From Roseospira goensis (GTDB lineage: Bacteria; Pseudomonadota; Alphaproteobacteria; Rhodospirillales; Rhodospirillaceae), in contig NZ_JACIGI010000007.1 of NCBI RefSeq assembly GCF_014197795.1, positions 32,001 to 96,000 of the forward strand: a stretch of 64,000 nucleotides of DNA, read 5' to 3'. The position numbers and the translations under genes are program-made. Below the pieces are notes generated by a model that was not told the origin of the DNA, did not search any database, and worked only from the letters and a program-made list of their open reading frames with translations. Shown here piece after piece: positions 45,975 to 56,382 of this stretch (its first letter is position 1; each line of letters begins with the position of its first letter).

Positions 45975-46553
45975 TCAGGAGGAGCGCAGCGGCGCCGAAG
46001 CGCGGTCGGTTTCCGGACCCTCCGCCTCGGTGTTGGCGTCGGCCCCCGCATCGGCGTCGGCCCCCGGATCGGCCTCGGCATCGACGGCGATGGTCTGGCC
46101 GGCGCCCTTGCTGCGCGCCCCGTTGCCGCGCCGGGCTGCGGGCTGACCGCTGATCTTGATGCGGCGCACGCGCGGCTCCGGCACCGGCCGGTCGAGGTCC
46201 ACGTGCAACAGGCCGGTCTCCAGGTGCGCGCCCAGAATCTCCATGCCCTCGGCGAGCACGAACGCGCGCTGGAACTGGCGCGCCGCGATGCCCCGGTGCA
46301 GGAACACCCGCGTGCCGTCGTCGCTGGCCTGGCGGCCGCGGATGACGAGTTGGTTGTCCTCGACCGAGACCGACAGATCGTCCTCGGTGAAGCCGGCGAC
46401 GGCCAGGGTGATGCGCAGGCGCGTCTCGCCGATCTGTTCGATGTTGTAGGGCGGGTAGCCCTCCGGCTGCGATTTCTGGACCCGGTCCAGCAGCCGTTCG
46501 ACATGCTCGAAGCCCACCAGCAGCGGGCTGTTGAACCCGGACACGCGGGTCAT
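45975..46553 (-). CDS. Hsp20 family small heat-shock protein
   Basis: IbpA-like holdase chaperone. The start VSGFNSPLLVGFEHVERLLD and YPPYNIEQIGETRLRITLAVAGF are typical of alphaproteobacterial Hsp20. The alpha-crystallin domain spans ~25-130, with GIAARQFQRAFVLAEG and GLLHVDLDRPVPEP. The last ~60 residues are an unusual Ala/Asp/Glu-rich acidic tail (DPGADADAGADANTEAE). GAGGAGGAGGAG precedes the ATG at 46553. Length 192 aa. Operon with the DUF1150 gene; a sigma32-like promoter lies upstream. Confidence 0.93.
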   Translation of the reverse strand: MTRVSGFNSPLLVGFEHVERLLDRVQKSQPEGYPPYNIEQIGETRLRITLAVAGFTEDDLSVSVEDNQLVIRGRQASDDGTRVFLHRGIAARQFQRAFVLAEGMEILGAHLETGLLHVDLDRPVPEPRVRRIKISGQPAARRGNGARSKGAGQTIAVDAEADPGADADAGADANTEAEGPETDRASAPLRSS

Positions 46554-46683
46554 GGGCGCTCCTCCTCCTCGGTTCCGAGCGAGTGGGTGGGCGGACCCGG
46601 TGACCCGGCATCCGCCGCAGCGGTCGGATCGCCCGCCCGACAACCCTGAGGCGGCGTTGCCGGGACGGATCGACCCTCACCCT

Positions 46684-46712
46684 ATTTCGGGACAAAACCC
46701 CCAGCCGTCAAG
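46684..46712 (-). promoter_or_regulatory. Sigma32-like heat-shock promoter of the Hsp20 operon
   Basis: On the minus strand CTTGAC (46707-46712), 15 bp and CCCGAAAT (46684-46691) resemble the CTTGAA / CCCCATnT heat-shock promoter, about 130 bases before the Hsp20 start. The leader was not seen to form an obvious ROSE-type thermometer. Confidence 0.6.
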
Positions 46713-46842
46713 CGGCGACAGGGCGGCGACAGGGTCAATCCAGGGCCACCCCAGGGCCGCCCCGGGGGTCGCCCCGGGGGCGGCCCCTGGATGCAGCCCG
46801 CCCTTCCGGGGCGCGGCCGGGACGCCTATACTCCGGACCGTC

Positions 46843-48018
46843 ATGCGCCTCGTCCTCCACTACGTCCTGCGTCAGCTCGTCATCGCGCTCGTCCTCGGGA
46901 CGACGGCGCTGATGGTCCTGCTGTGGCTGATCCACTCGCTGCGCTTCTTCGATGCCTTCCTGAACAAGGGCCTGCCGGTCGGCACCTTCCTGACCCTGAC
47001 GGTCCTGTTGATGCCGGGGTTCCTGACCTTCTTCCTGCCCATCGCCCTGTTCGCGGTGATCCTGTTCGTCTACCACCGCATGATCGTCGACCGCGAGTTG
47101 ATGGTGCTCCAGGCCGCCGGGCTGAGCCGCTGGCAGATCGGGGCGCCCGCGCTCGCGCTGGCCGCCGCGCTGTGCGGCCTGGGCTACTACCTGACCCTGG
47201 ACGCGGTGCCGCGACTGGAACGCGCCTTCAACGCCCTGCGGTTCGAGATCCGCCACGAGATCAGCCGCCTCGCGCTCACCGAGGGCGCCTTCACCGAGAT
47301 CAGCGACACCCTCACGATCTATGTCCGCAACGCCACCGAGCGCGGCGACCTGGAGGGCCTGATTATCCACGACCGCAGCGACCCCGACATCACGGTCACG
47401 ATCACCGCCCGGCGGGGCGCGCTGGTCTACGACCAGGGCCAGCCGCGGGTGATGATGGTCAAGGGGGTGCGTCAGGAGCGCGACCGCGCCAGCGGGCGCG
47501 TCAGCTTCCTGTTCTTCGACCGCCATTCCATGGCGGTGGCCGACCGCGACGCCGAGGGCATGGTGCGGGTGCCGGAATCCCGGGAGCGCACCACGGTGGA
47601 GCTGTTCACTCTCACCACCGAGGACCAGATGGCGCCCAACTTCCCGCACACCTTCACGGAGGGCAACGTCCGTCGCATGCGGATGGAGGGTCATCAGCGG
47701 CTGGCGAAGCCGCTCGCCAACGTCTCGTTCGCCCTGGTGGCCCTGGGGGCGCTGCTGGCCGGCGAGTTCAACCGTCAGGGTCGCAACCGCCGCATCGTGG
47801 TGGCGGTGGCGGCGGTGGTGCTGGCCCAGGCCACCACGCTGGGGGCGGCCAATCTGGCGCGCAGCGACCTGACGTGGTTGCCGCTGCTGTACGTCGGGCC
47901 GCTGGGCACCATGGCGCTGGGGCTGTGGTGGCTGCTGCGCTATCCGCGTCCCGGCAGCGCAGGCAGCGGGACCGCCGGCGGCGCGACGGCGGCGGGCGCG
48001 ACCGAGGCCGCGGCGTGA
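46843..48018 (+). CDS. lptF: LPS export permease LptF
   Basis: LptF/LptG-type permease of the LptB2FG complex that extracts lipopolysaccharide from the inner membrane. Three N-terminal helices with the LMPGFLTFFLPIALF segment, a periplasmic jellyroll (residues ~135-290) and three C-terminal helices (LAKPLANVSFALVALGALLAGEF in part) are in the right order. The coupling sequence DRELMVLQAAGLSRWQI favours the LptF type. Length 391 aa. The msbA-like GTG overlaps its stop, a tidy link of two lipopolysaccharide steps. LptG is not in the window. Confidence 0.92.
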   Translation: MRLVLHYVLRQLVIALVLGTTALMVLLWLIHSLRFFDAFLNKGLPVGTFLTLTVLLMPGFLTFFLPIALFAVILFVYHRMIVDRELMVLQAAGLSRWQIGAPALALAAALCGLGYYLTLDAVPRLERAFNALRFEIRHEISRLALTEGAFTEISDTLTIYVRNATERGDLEGLIIHDRSDPDITVTITARRGALVYDQGQPRVMMVKGVRQERDRASGRVSFLFFDRHSMAVADRDAEGMVRVPESRERTTVELFTLTTEDQMAPNFPHTFTEGNVRRMRMEGHQRLAKPLANVSFALVALGALLAGEFNRQGRNRRIVVAVAAVVLAQATTLGAANLARSDLTWLPLLYVGPLGTMALGLWWLLRYPRPGSAGSGTAGGATAAGATEAAA

Positions 48019-49844
48019 CGGCGGCGCCGGCGGCGGGGGTCACGCCCGGTCATGCCGGGCGCCAGATCTGGCGTTTCCTGCGCGAGATGGGCGGGCGCTG
48101 GTGGCCGTTCATGGTCGTCGGCGGGGTCGCCATGCTGGGGGTAGCGGGCGCCACCGCGCTGACGGCGTGGCTCATGAAACCGGCCGTCGACGACGTGTTG
48201 GCGGCGCACGATCCGACCATGATGTGGGTGGTCGGCCTGGGGCTGCCGGCGGCCTTCGCCGTCAAGGGCATCGCCAACTACGCCCAGCGCGCCAGCATGC
48301 TGTTCGCCGGCCTGGGCCTGGTGGCGACGGCGCGCGGCCGGCTGTTCGGGCACCTGGTCGGGCTCGATCTGGCATTCTTCCAGCGTCACCCTGTGGGCGA
48401 ATTGACTTCGCGGCTCATCAACGATCTGGACACCCTCAAGACCACCATCACCTCGACCGGCATCGCCCTCGGCCGCGACGCCGCGACCCTGGTCAGCCTG
48501 TTCGCGACCCTGATGCTGATGGACTGGGAACTGACCCTGGTCGGCACCCTGATCTTCCCGGCGCTGGTGCTGCCGGTGCTGGCCCTGGGCCGGCGGGCGC
48601 GCCGCCGCACCACAGAGTTGCAGGAGACGCTGGGCCAGTACGACGCCATGCTGTCGCAGGCGTTCGAGGGCGTGCGGGTGGTCAAGGTGTTCGGCACCCC
48701 GGCGCGCGAGCGCGCCCGGGTGCACGGGGTCGTCATGCGCCTGTTCGAGGCCATGTTCCAGGTCGAGCGGTCCAAGATCCTGTCCACGCTGCTGATCGAG
48801 GGCGCGGCCGGGCTGGCGGTGGCGGCGGTGGTGGTCTACGGCGGCCACCGGGTGATCGCCGGCGACACCACGGCGGGCACCTTCTTCGCCTTCGTGACCG
48901 CGTTGATCCTGGCCTACCGCCCGATCAAGAAGCTGGGTCACCTGAACGCCGTGATTCAGGAAGGGGTGGCGGCGCTGGACCGGCTGTTCGCCATCCTGGA
49001 CACCCGGCCGGGCCTGACCGAGGCTTCGGACGCCCGCCCGCTGGCCCTGACCGCCGGCACGATCCGCCTGGAGGCGGTGCGGGTTTCGCACGCCACGGCG
49101 GCGGTGCCGGCGCTCGATGGGGTGACGCTGGACGTGCCGGCCGGGGCGACCGTCGCCCTGGTCGGGCCGTCGGGGGCGGGCAAGTCCACCGTGCTGGCGC
49201 TGGTGGCGCGGCTGCTGGATCCCGGAACTGGCCGCGTGCTGATCGACGGCCAGGACCTGTGCGGGGTGACCCGGGAGTCGCTCTGGCGCCAGATCGCACT
49301 GGTGACCCAGGACGTGACGCTGTTCGAGGGGTCGGTGTTGGAGAACATCCTGTTCGGCGCGCCCGGCGCCGTCGATCCCCGCGATCCGTCGCCGGCGTGG
49401 CGGGCGCGGGCCGAGGCGGCGGCGCGCGACGCCGATGCGCACGACTTCATCGCGGCCCTGCCCGAGGGCTACGACACGCCGGTCGGGGAACGTGGGCTGC
49501 GCCTGTCGGGCGGCCAGCGCCAGCGTTTGGCGATCGCCCGGGCGATGGTGAAGGCGGCCCCGATCCTGCTGCTGGACGAGGCCACCGCGGCGCTGGACCG
49601 GGAGACCGAGCGTCGGGTGCAGGCGGCGCTGGACCGGCTGCGGCGCGGCCGGACGACCCTGGTGGTGGCGCATCGGCTGGCGACGGTGCGCCATGCCGAC
49701 CGCATCCTGGTGATGGACCGGGGACAGGTGGTGGAAAGCGGGGATCACGCGGCGCTGGTGGCGCAAGGCGGACTGTATGCCCGCCTCTGGAGCCGCCAGG
49801 GCGGCGATGCGGCCGGGCTCGGCGAGGTCGCCCGGGCGGTGTAG
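48015..49844 (+). CDS. msbA: MsbA-like lipid A export ABC transporter
   Basis: Half-transporter with a six-helix membrane domain (residues ~30-320) fused to an ATPase domain. Walker A GPSGAGKST, Q-loop LVTQDVTLFEGS, signature LSGGQRQRLAIARA, Walker B ILLLDEATAALD and switch VVAHRL are intact. Overall form fits MsbA, which flips lipid A-core. GTG at 48015 overlaps the lptF stop (GTGA). Length 609 aa. Other exporters of this class look alike; the coupling with lptF supports the lipid A role. Confidence 0.88.
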   Translation: MTAAPAAGVTPGHAGRQIWRFLREMGGRWWPFMVVGGVAMLGVAGATALTAWLMKPAVDDVLAAHDPTMMWVVGLGLPAAFAVKGIANYAQRASMLFAGLGLVATARGRLFGHLVGLDLAFFQRHPVGELTSRLINDLDTLKTTITSTGIALGRDAATLVSLFATLMLMDWELTLVGTLIFPALVLPVLALGRRARRRTTELQETLGQYDAMLSQAFEGVRVVKVFGTPARERARVHGVVMRLFEAMFQVERSKILSTLLIEGAAGLAVAAVVVYGGHRVIAGDTTAGTFFAFVTALILAYRPIKKLGHLNAVIQEGVAALDRLFAILDTRPGLTEASDARPLALTAGTIRLEAVRVSHATAAVPALDGVTLDVPAGATVALVGPSGAGKSTVLALVARLLDPGTGRVLIDGQDLCGVTRESLWRQIALVTQDVTLFEGSVLENILFGAPGAVDPRDPSPAWRARAEAAARDADAHDFIAALPEGYDTPVGERGLRLSGGQRQRLAIARAMVKAAPILLLDEATAALDRETERRVQAALDRLRRGRTTLVVAHRLATVRHADRILVMDRGQVVESGDHAALVAQGGLYARLWSRQGGDAAGLGEVARAV

Positions 49845-49934
49845 GGCGGTACGGCGGGCCGAAGCGATGGCCCCGCATCCGCCACCGCTGTCTGTGGCTG
49901 CGCTTTGCGCGCCTCGCCGTCCCCGAGGACCGCG

Positions 49935-50004
49935 CGCAGCCCGTTCGACGCAGCCCGTTCGACGCAGCCCGTTCGACGCAGCCCGTTCGACGCAACCCGT
50001 TCGA
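49935..50004. repeat. 14-bp tandem repeat, five copies
   Basis: CGCAGCCCGTTCGA repeats five times (last copy CGCAACCCGTTCGA) in the convergent gap after msbA. Confidence 0.9.
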
Positions 50005-50020
50005 CATGGGGCCCGGCGGC

Positions 50021-50076
50021 GTCACGCACGGCATTGGAGCCCGGGAGGTGGTCCAATGCCGTGCGATCCGCCCTAG
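50021..50076 (+). repeat. Dispersed palindromic repeat, family B (copy 2)
   Basis: GTCACGCACGGCATTGG, a GCCCGGGAGGTGG middle and CCAATGCCGTGCGATCCGCC form an inverted repeat. It matches the element at 25931-25987. It overlaps the last four bases of the next minus-strand gene, including its stop codon. Confidence 0.75.
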
Positions 50077-50459
50077 CGGTTCTGACCGGCGTAGCAGCCG
50101 TCGCGGGCGCAGACCTTGAGCTGACCCTGACGGTTGATCCACAGCGCGGTGACGCTGTCGAGCTGGTGGCCCTCCATCGGCAGCACCCGCGCCGCGCGGC
50201 TCTCGTTGCGCCAGATCCAGGCGTTGCAGACGTTGCGCACCGCGATCGGCTCGCACGCCTCCTGGCCCGCGGCAATGTACTGCGCATCGGTCTTGGCGTC
50301 CGGGCAGACGACCAGGGCGATGGTGCCGTAGACGCCCACAACATTGCAGGTTTCCGTGCCGGGCGTCACCTTGGCCGTCTCTTCGGCCAGCCCGGGCACG
50401 GCCACGGCCGCCATCGCCATCCCGCCGGCCAGCGCGGCCGCCCACTTCAGTTTTCGCAT
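50073..50459 (-). CDS. Secreted Cys-containing hypothetical protein
   Basis: A signal peptide (residues 1-25, GLA-EE) is followed by a ~100-residue domain with six Cys (CNVVGVYG, VVCPD, EACEPI, NVCNAW, VCARDGCYAG), probably disulfide-bonded in the periplasm. No family was recognised. Length 128 aa. The stop sits at the edge of a dispersed palindrome, as if the element inserted at the gene end. Confidence 0.65.
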   Translation of the reverse strand: MRKLKWAAALAGGMAMAAVAVPGLAEETAKVTPGTETCNVVGVYGTIALVVCPDAKTDAQYIAAGQEACEPIAVRNVCNAWIWRNESRAARVLPMEGHQLDSVTALWINRQGQLKVCARDGCYAGQNR

Positions 50460-51012
50460 CGCTGGTTCACCTGTCGTCGTCGTGATCGTGTCCCACGGAT
50501 CCGGGCCTTCAGGTCCTGGCCTTCAGGTCCTGGCCTTCAGGTCCGCGCCGTCGCGCGGCGTGGTCGACCCCGTCTCCGCCGAGACGGTCGGGAACGGCGC
50601 GCCTCGCCCCGCACCCCGTGACGACCGACCGGACCGAGGGCCGTCGCGGGGGAGATCGCGGACTCCAACGCGCGCAAGATGCTGGGCACCCTGCTGATTT
50701 GCGACGGTCGCGTCAACCTTGGGAATGGTCATAGACCGGGTCCAGAGTCCGACACCCGCCGACACTGCCCACGAGCTTAGCTTAAAGACTCATCCGAAAC
50801 AATACGGTACGGGTCTGTGTTCAATCGCCGGTCCAGCTCGTGAGGGACCCTGGAGTTGAGGGCGGTGGCGCCGCCGCCCCTCTGTGCGCGAGACTCCGGC
50901 CCGAGGGCCGCAGACGGAGCGCCCCCGCCCCGCCGGGCGCAGGGCCGGGCGGCGACGGGGGCGGGACGGTCGTGCGGTCCAGAGTCGTGGGGCGGCGCGG
51001 CCGACCGGGCTG
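50460..51012. other. 550-base gap with short repeats
   Basis: Upstream of the Cys-containing gene. It holds the 14-bp repeat at 50504-50544 and an AT-rich patch near 50770-50830, where TTGTTT and TAAGCT, 17 bp apart on the minus strand, could be a promoter. No gene was convincing. Confidence 0.45.
50504..50544. repeat. 14-bp tandem repeat, three copies
   Basis: GGCCTTCAGGTCCT repeats three times just upstream of the Cys-containing secreted protein gene. Confidence 0.85.
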
Positions 51013-51255
51013 TCACGGCAGCCAGAACGGCTTGTCCCCCTCGTCCCGGGCCAACTCCCGGCTCAGGCCGATATCGCGGAGCAGGCGCTCGTCCATGTTG
51101 CGCAGTTGCCGGCGGGTGCAGGCGCGGCGGCGCCACACCGTGACCTGATGCGTCACCGTCTGCACGAAGGTCCGCATGGCGCGATGGCGGGCGGCGGCCA
51201 CGGCGGCGGGGAGCCGGGCCGTGTTCGGCGGGGCGACTCGCGGGATGCTGGTCAT
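51013..51255 (-). CDS. DUF1127 domain protein
   Basis: 80 residues ending in an Arg-rich DUF1127 segment (RRRACTRRQLRNMDERLLRD, IGLSRELARDEGDKPFW). Small DUF1127 proteins in other alphaproteobacteria influence RNA or phosphate metabolism; nothing here shows which. The ATG at 51255 has GGGAGAT upstream. Confidence 0.82.
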   Translation of the reverse strand: MTSIPRVAPPNTARLPAAVAAARHRAMRTFVQTVTHQVTVWRRRACTRRQLRNMDERLLRDIGLSRELARDEGDKPFWLP

Positions 51256-51419
51256 GGGTCGATCTCCCTTCTCGCTCGAACGGCGGACACGGTGTGTCGG
51301 CCTCTAACGTGAAGGTGGATCCGCCCCGTTCGATCCACAAACGAGACTTTCTTGGTCCCCCCATGAACCAGATTGAGCCTGTGCCGCCGGGTGGCGGCGC
51401 CGGGGTCCGGCGCGCGCTC

Positions 51420-51620
51420 CTACTCCGTCTCGCGGCGGCGGAAGGCCGATTCGGCGACCGCCCGGGCGCCGCCCTTGGCGTCGATCATGGCCCGGGCGCG
51501 CGCGATCTCGGCTTCAAGCTGGGCGATGTAGGCTTCGAGGTCGCCGACGGAGAGGGTCTCCAGGGCCGGCGGCCGGGCGACGGTCGGGCGGGGGTCGAGG
51601 TCGTCGCTGTCGATGGGCAT
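51420..51620 (-). CDS. DUF1192 domain protein
   Basis: 66 residues with the short coiled segment LETLSVGDLEAYIAQLEAEI typical of DUF1192, ending AESAFRRR. The family is alphaproteobacterial and of unknown function. It lies 111 bases downstream of folP on the same strand and may share its transcript. Confidence 0.85.
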   Translation of the reverse strand: MPIDSDDLDPRPTVARPPALETLSVGDLEAYIAQLEAEIARARAMIDAKGGARAVAESAFRRRETE

Positions 51621-51731
51621 GGCGGCACACGGTCCGGCTGATGGTCGGTTTGGGATGTCCTGATCCGGGCCGGATGGTGGTCCGCGCCCGGCGGCGGTGC
51701 GGGGGCGGTCCGGGGGCGTGGGCGCCGACGC

Positions 51732-52919
51732 TCAGCCCGCGCCGCGCACCGCCTGGGCCACGCGCACCGCCTGGACGGTCTCGGCCACGTCGTGCACGCG
51801 CAGGATCTGCACGCCCTGGTCGACGGCCGTCAGCGCGGCCGCCAGCGAGCCGCCGAGCCGCGCCTTCGGCGCCGCGTCGCCGGCGGCGCGGGCGATGAAG
51901 CTCTTGCGCGACGCCCCCAGCAGCACGGCACAGCCCAGACCATGGAACAGCCCCAGGTGGGCCAGCAGGTCCAGGTTGTGCTCCAGGGTCTTGCCGAACC
52001 CGATGCCGGGGTCGACGCACAGCCGCGCGGGCGGGATGCCGGCGGACTGGCAGACCGCCACCCGGCGCGCCAGCCAGGCGTAGACGTCGGCCGGGGCGCG
52101 GTCGTAGTGCGGGTCGGCCTGCATGGTGCGCGGCTCGCCCTGCATGTGCATCAGGATCACCGGCACGCGGGCCCGCACCACCACACCGAGTGCCGCCGGG
52201 TCGTCGGCGAGCGCGGTGACGTCGTTGACGACCCGGGCGCCATGGGCCAGGGCGACCTCCATCACGGCGGCCCGCCGGGTGTCGATGGAGATCAGCGCGC
52301 CCCGGTCGGCCAGCGCCTTGACCACCGGCAGCACCCGGCGCAGTTCCTCGTCCGGGCTCACCGGATCGGCGCCCGGGCGGGTGCTCTCGCCGCCGATGTC
52401 GAGCAGGTCGGCGCCGGCCTCCAGCATGGCGAGCCCGCTGGCCACGGCGGCGTCGGTCGCCGCATGGTCGCCGCCGTCGCTGAACGAATCGGGGGTGCAG
52501 TTCAGGATGCCCATGACCCGCGGCCGGTCCAGGGACGGGCCAGCGAACGGCGCGCGCGGTGCGGTCAGTCGGCTCAGGGCGGCCTGCAGGATGGCCGTCA
52601 TGGCGGGTCCGTGCGCCCGCGCCCAGGCCATCAGGCCCGGCACGTCGGTGCCGTGCACCTGCCACGGCGCGGACTCGCCCGCGCGCAGGAACACGGTGAC
52701 CGCGCCGAACACCGTCGGCCCGCCGGCCAGCGGCCATGCCCGGCCTTCCGCCACCGCCGCGTCGGCGGCCGGGCCGCGCATCAGGCCGGTGGGCCGCAGC
52801 AGCAGCCCCTTGAGGGGATGCGGCAGTTCCCGGCCGCGGAAAAGGCCCCGCGGGAGCGCGGGGCCCGTTTCCTCGGGGGGCTGGCCGGCGAAGGTGTCGT
52901 CTGGCGCCGCCACCCGCAT
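51732..52919 (-). CDS. folP: Dihydropteroate synthase
   Basis: Joins para-aminobenzoate to the pterin diphosphate in folate synthesis. The TIM-barrel motifs are MGILNCTPDSFSDGGDH, DIGGESTRPGADPVS, SIDTRRAAVMEVAL, VNDVTAL, ILMHMQGEPRTMQ, DPGIGFGKTLEHNLDLL and GASRKSFI. About 135 residues precede the barrel, an N-terminal extension often seen in Rhodospirillales FolP. Length 395 aa. Starts three bases after the ftsH stop, in the usual tilS-ftsH-folP order. Confidence 0.95.
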   Translation of the reverse strand: MRVAAPDDTFAGQPPEETGPALPRGLFRGRELPHPLKGLLLRPTGLMRGPAADAAVAEGRAWPLAGGPTVFGAVTVFLRAGESAPWQVHGTDVPGLMAWARAHGPAMTAILQAALSRLTAPRAPFAGPSLDRPRVMGILNCTPDSFSDGGDHAATDAAVASGLAMLEAGADLLDIGGESTRPGADPVSPDEELRRVLPVVKALADRGALISIDTRRAAVMEVALAHGARVVNDVTALADDPAALGVVVRARVPVILMHMQGEPRTMQADPHYDRAPADVYAWLARRVAVCQSAGIPPARLCVDPGIGFGKTLEHNLDLLAHLGLFHGLGCAVLLGASRKSFIARAAGDAAPKARLGGSLAAALTAVDQGVQILRVHDVAETVQAVRVAQAVRGAG

Positions 52920-52922
52920 GCG

Positions 52923-54878
<1,956 letters not shown>

Positions 54879-54947
54879 GGCGGCCGGGTCACCCGTGCCC
54901 ACGGACCGCGCCAGTCATCACACGGCCTCGATCGAGACCATTTCTCT

Positions 54948-56369
54948 TCAAATAGGCGGCGGCCGGTCCTGTGCAAGCCGCGTTCCGCCGGTCGCGCCCC
55001 GGGTCAGGGGCAGGGCGGGGGCCGGACTCACCCGCATCGCCACCGGCGCCGGGGCGCCATGGTATCGCATGTGGGGCACGACACAAACGACCCCGTGCGC
55101 CACGCCGGGCGCCACCCCGGGCGCCACCCCATGCGCCGACCACAGCGCGGGCAGCGCGGCTCGGGCCGCCGCCGGGATCGCCGGGGGTGGCCCGCCCGCC
55201 CGCGCCACGGCGTGAGCGATCCGGGGCGCCGCGGCGCCCAGCGGCGCCAGCACCCAGGGTCCGTCCGGAGCGGTCGGCCCCGCATCCGCACCCGGCCCCT
55301 CCAGTGTAACGCGGAAGCGGCCGTCCCAGATCACCGCCTGACCCGGACTCAGGGGCTGCGGCGCCGGCAGGTGGCGGGCCTCGCGACAGACCAGCCAGCG
55401 TCCCGGCGGACCGCCCGGCGCCGGCAGCAGGCGGCATCGTCCCAGGGTCGCGCCGCTCTCCGGGCGACGGCGCAGGCGCTCCAGCGCGGCCGCGCGCGGC
55501 GGCCGCTCGGTGCCGCCGATCCAGGCCAGCAGGCGGCCCAGGGCGGCCCGCGCCTCGCTGGCGGGCGGTGCCAGCAGGGCGGTCAGGTCGACCCAGGCGA
55601 ACCCGGCCGGATGCGGGGTGACCGTCGCGACCAGGCGCGCGTCCAGCCGTCGCGCCCGTTCGGCCCGGGCTTCGGCGGCGCGGGCGGCGGCCAGCGCCAG
55701 CCCCGGTGCGGCCACCCCGGCCTGGCCCAGGGCCGGCGCCAGGTGGCGCAGGCGCACGCGCTGGAAGGTGGCATCGGCGTTGCTCGGATCCTCGATCCAG
55801 GGCTGGCCACGATGCGCCAGGGTGGCCCGGGTGCGCGCCCCCGCGACCGCCAGCAGCGGCCGCAGCAGGCGCACGAAACGGCGCCACGACACCGGCGCCA
55901 TGCCGGCCAGCCCGTCGGGGCCGCTGCCCTGTCCCAGGCGCTGCAACAGGGTCTCGGCCTGGTCGTCGCGGTGGTGCGCCAGCAGCAGGTCGAGCACCCC
56001 GTGCTCCCGGCACCAGCCCTCCAGCAGGCCCAGGCGGGCCGCCCGGGCGGCGGCCTGCACGCCGTGGGCCGGCGCCGGCCCGGCCCAGTTCAGGGTGGCA
56101 TGCCCGACCCCGGCGGCGGCCATCCAGTCCGCCACCCGGCGGGCTTCGGCGGCGGCGGCGGGGCGCAGGCCGTGATCCACCGTGAGCGCGGTCACGGTGC
56201 CGCCGCGCGCCCGCGCCCAGTCCCGCGCCAGCAGGGCCAGCGCCAGGCTGTCGGGGCCGCCGGAGACTCCCACGGCGAGGTGGGGCGCCGGCTCGAACGG
56301 CCCCAGGGGCGCCATCAGGGCATCGAAGGCGGCCGCGTCGATGGGCGGCGCCCCAGGGTCGGCCGCCAT
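54948..56369 (-). CDS. tilS: tRNA(Ile)-lysidine synthetase
   Basis: Modifies C34 of the CAU-anticodon isoleucine tRNA to lysidine. The ATP-binding P-loop is SGGPDS (residues ~39-44), followed by VDHGLRPAAAAEA, HHRDDQAETLLQRLGQGSGPDGLAGM and WIEDPSNADATFQRVRLRH, all diagnostic for TilS. The C-terminal third is Ala/Pro-rich and divergent, with a short GVAPGVAPGVAHGV repeat. Length 473 aa. Starts 13 bases after ybgF ends. Confidence 0.95.
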   Translation of the reverse strand: MAADPGAPPIDAAAFDALMAPLGPFEPAPHLAVGVSGGPDSLALALLARDWARARGGTVTALTVDHGLRPAAAAEARRVADWMAAAGVGHATLNWAGPAPAHGVQAAARAARLGLLEGWCREHGVLDLLLAHHRDDQAETLLQRLGQGSGPDGLAGMAPVSWRRFVRLLRPLLAVAGARTRATLAHRGQPWIEDPSNADATFQRVRLRHLAPALGQAGVAAPGLALAAARAAEARAERARRLDARLVATVTPHPAGFAWVDLTALLAPPASEARAALGRLLAWIGGTERPPRAAALERLRRRPESGATLGRCRLLPAPGGPPGRWLVCREARHLPAPQPLSPGQAVIWDGRFRVTLEGPGADAGPTAPDGPWVLAPLGAAAPRIAHAVARAGGPPPAIPAAARAALPALWSAHGVAPGVAPGVAHGVVCVVPHMRYHGAPAPVAMRVSPAPALPLTRGATGGTRLAQDRPPPI

Positions 56370-56382
56370 CGCCGGACCGCCG

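Noticed and set aside
46684..46842. ROSE-type RNA thermometer before Hsp20
   Set aside because: No short anti-Shine-Dalgarno hairpin covering the GAGGAGGAGGAG site was evident by eye; folding would be needed to revisit it.
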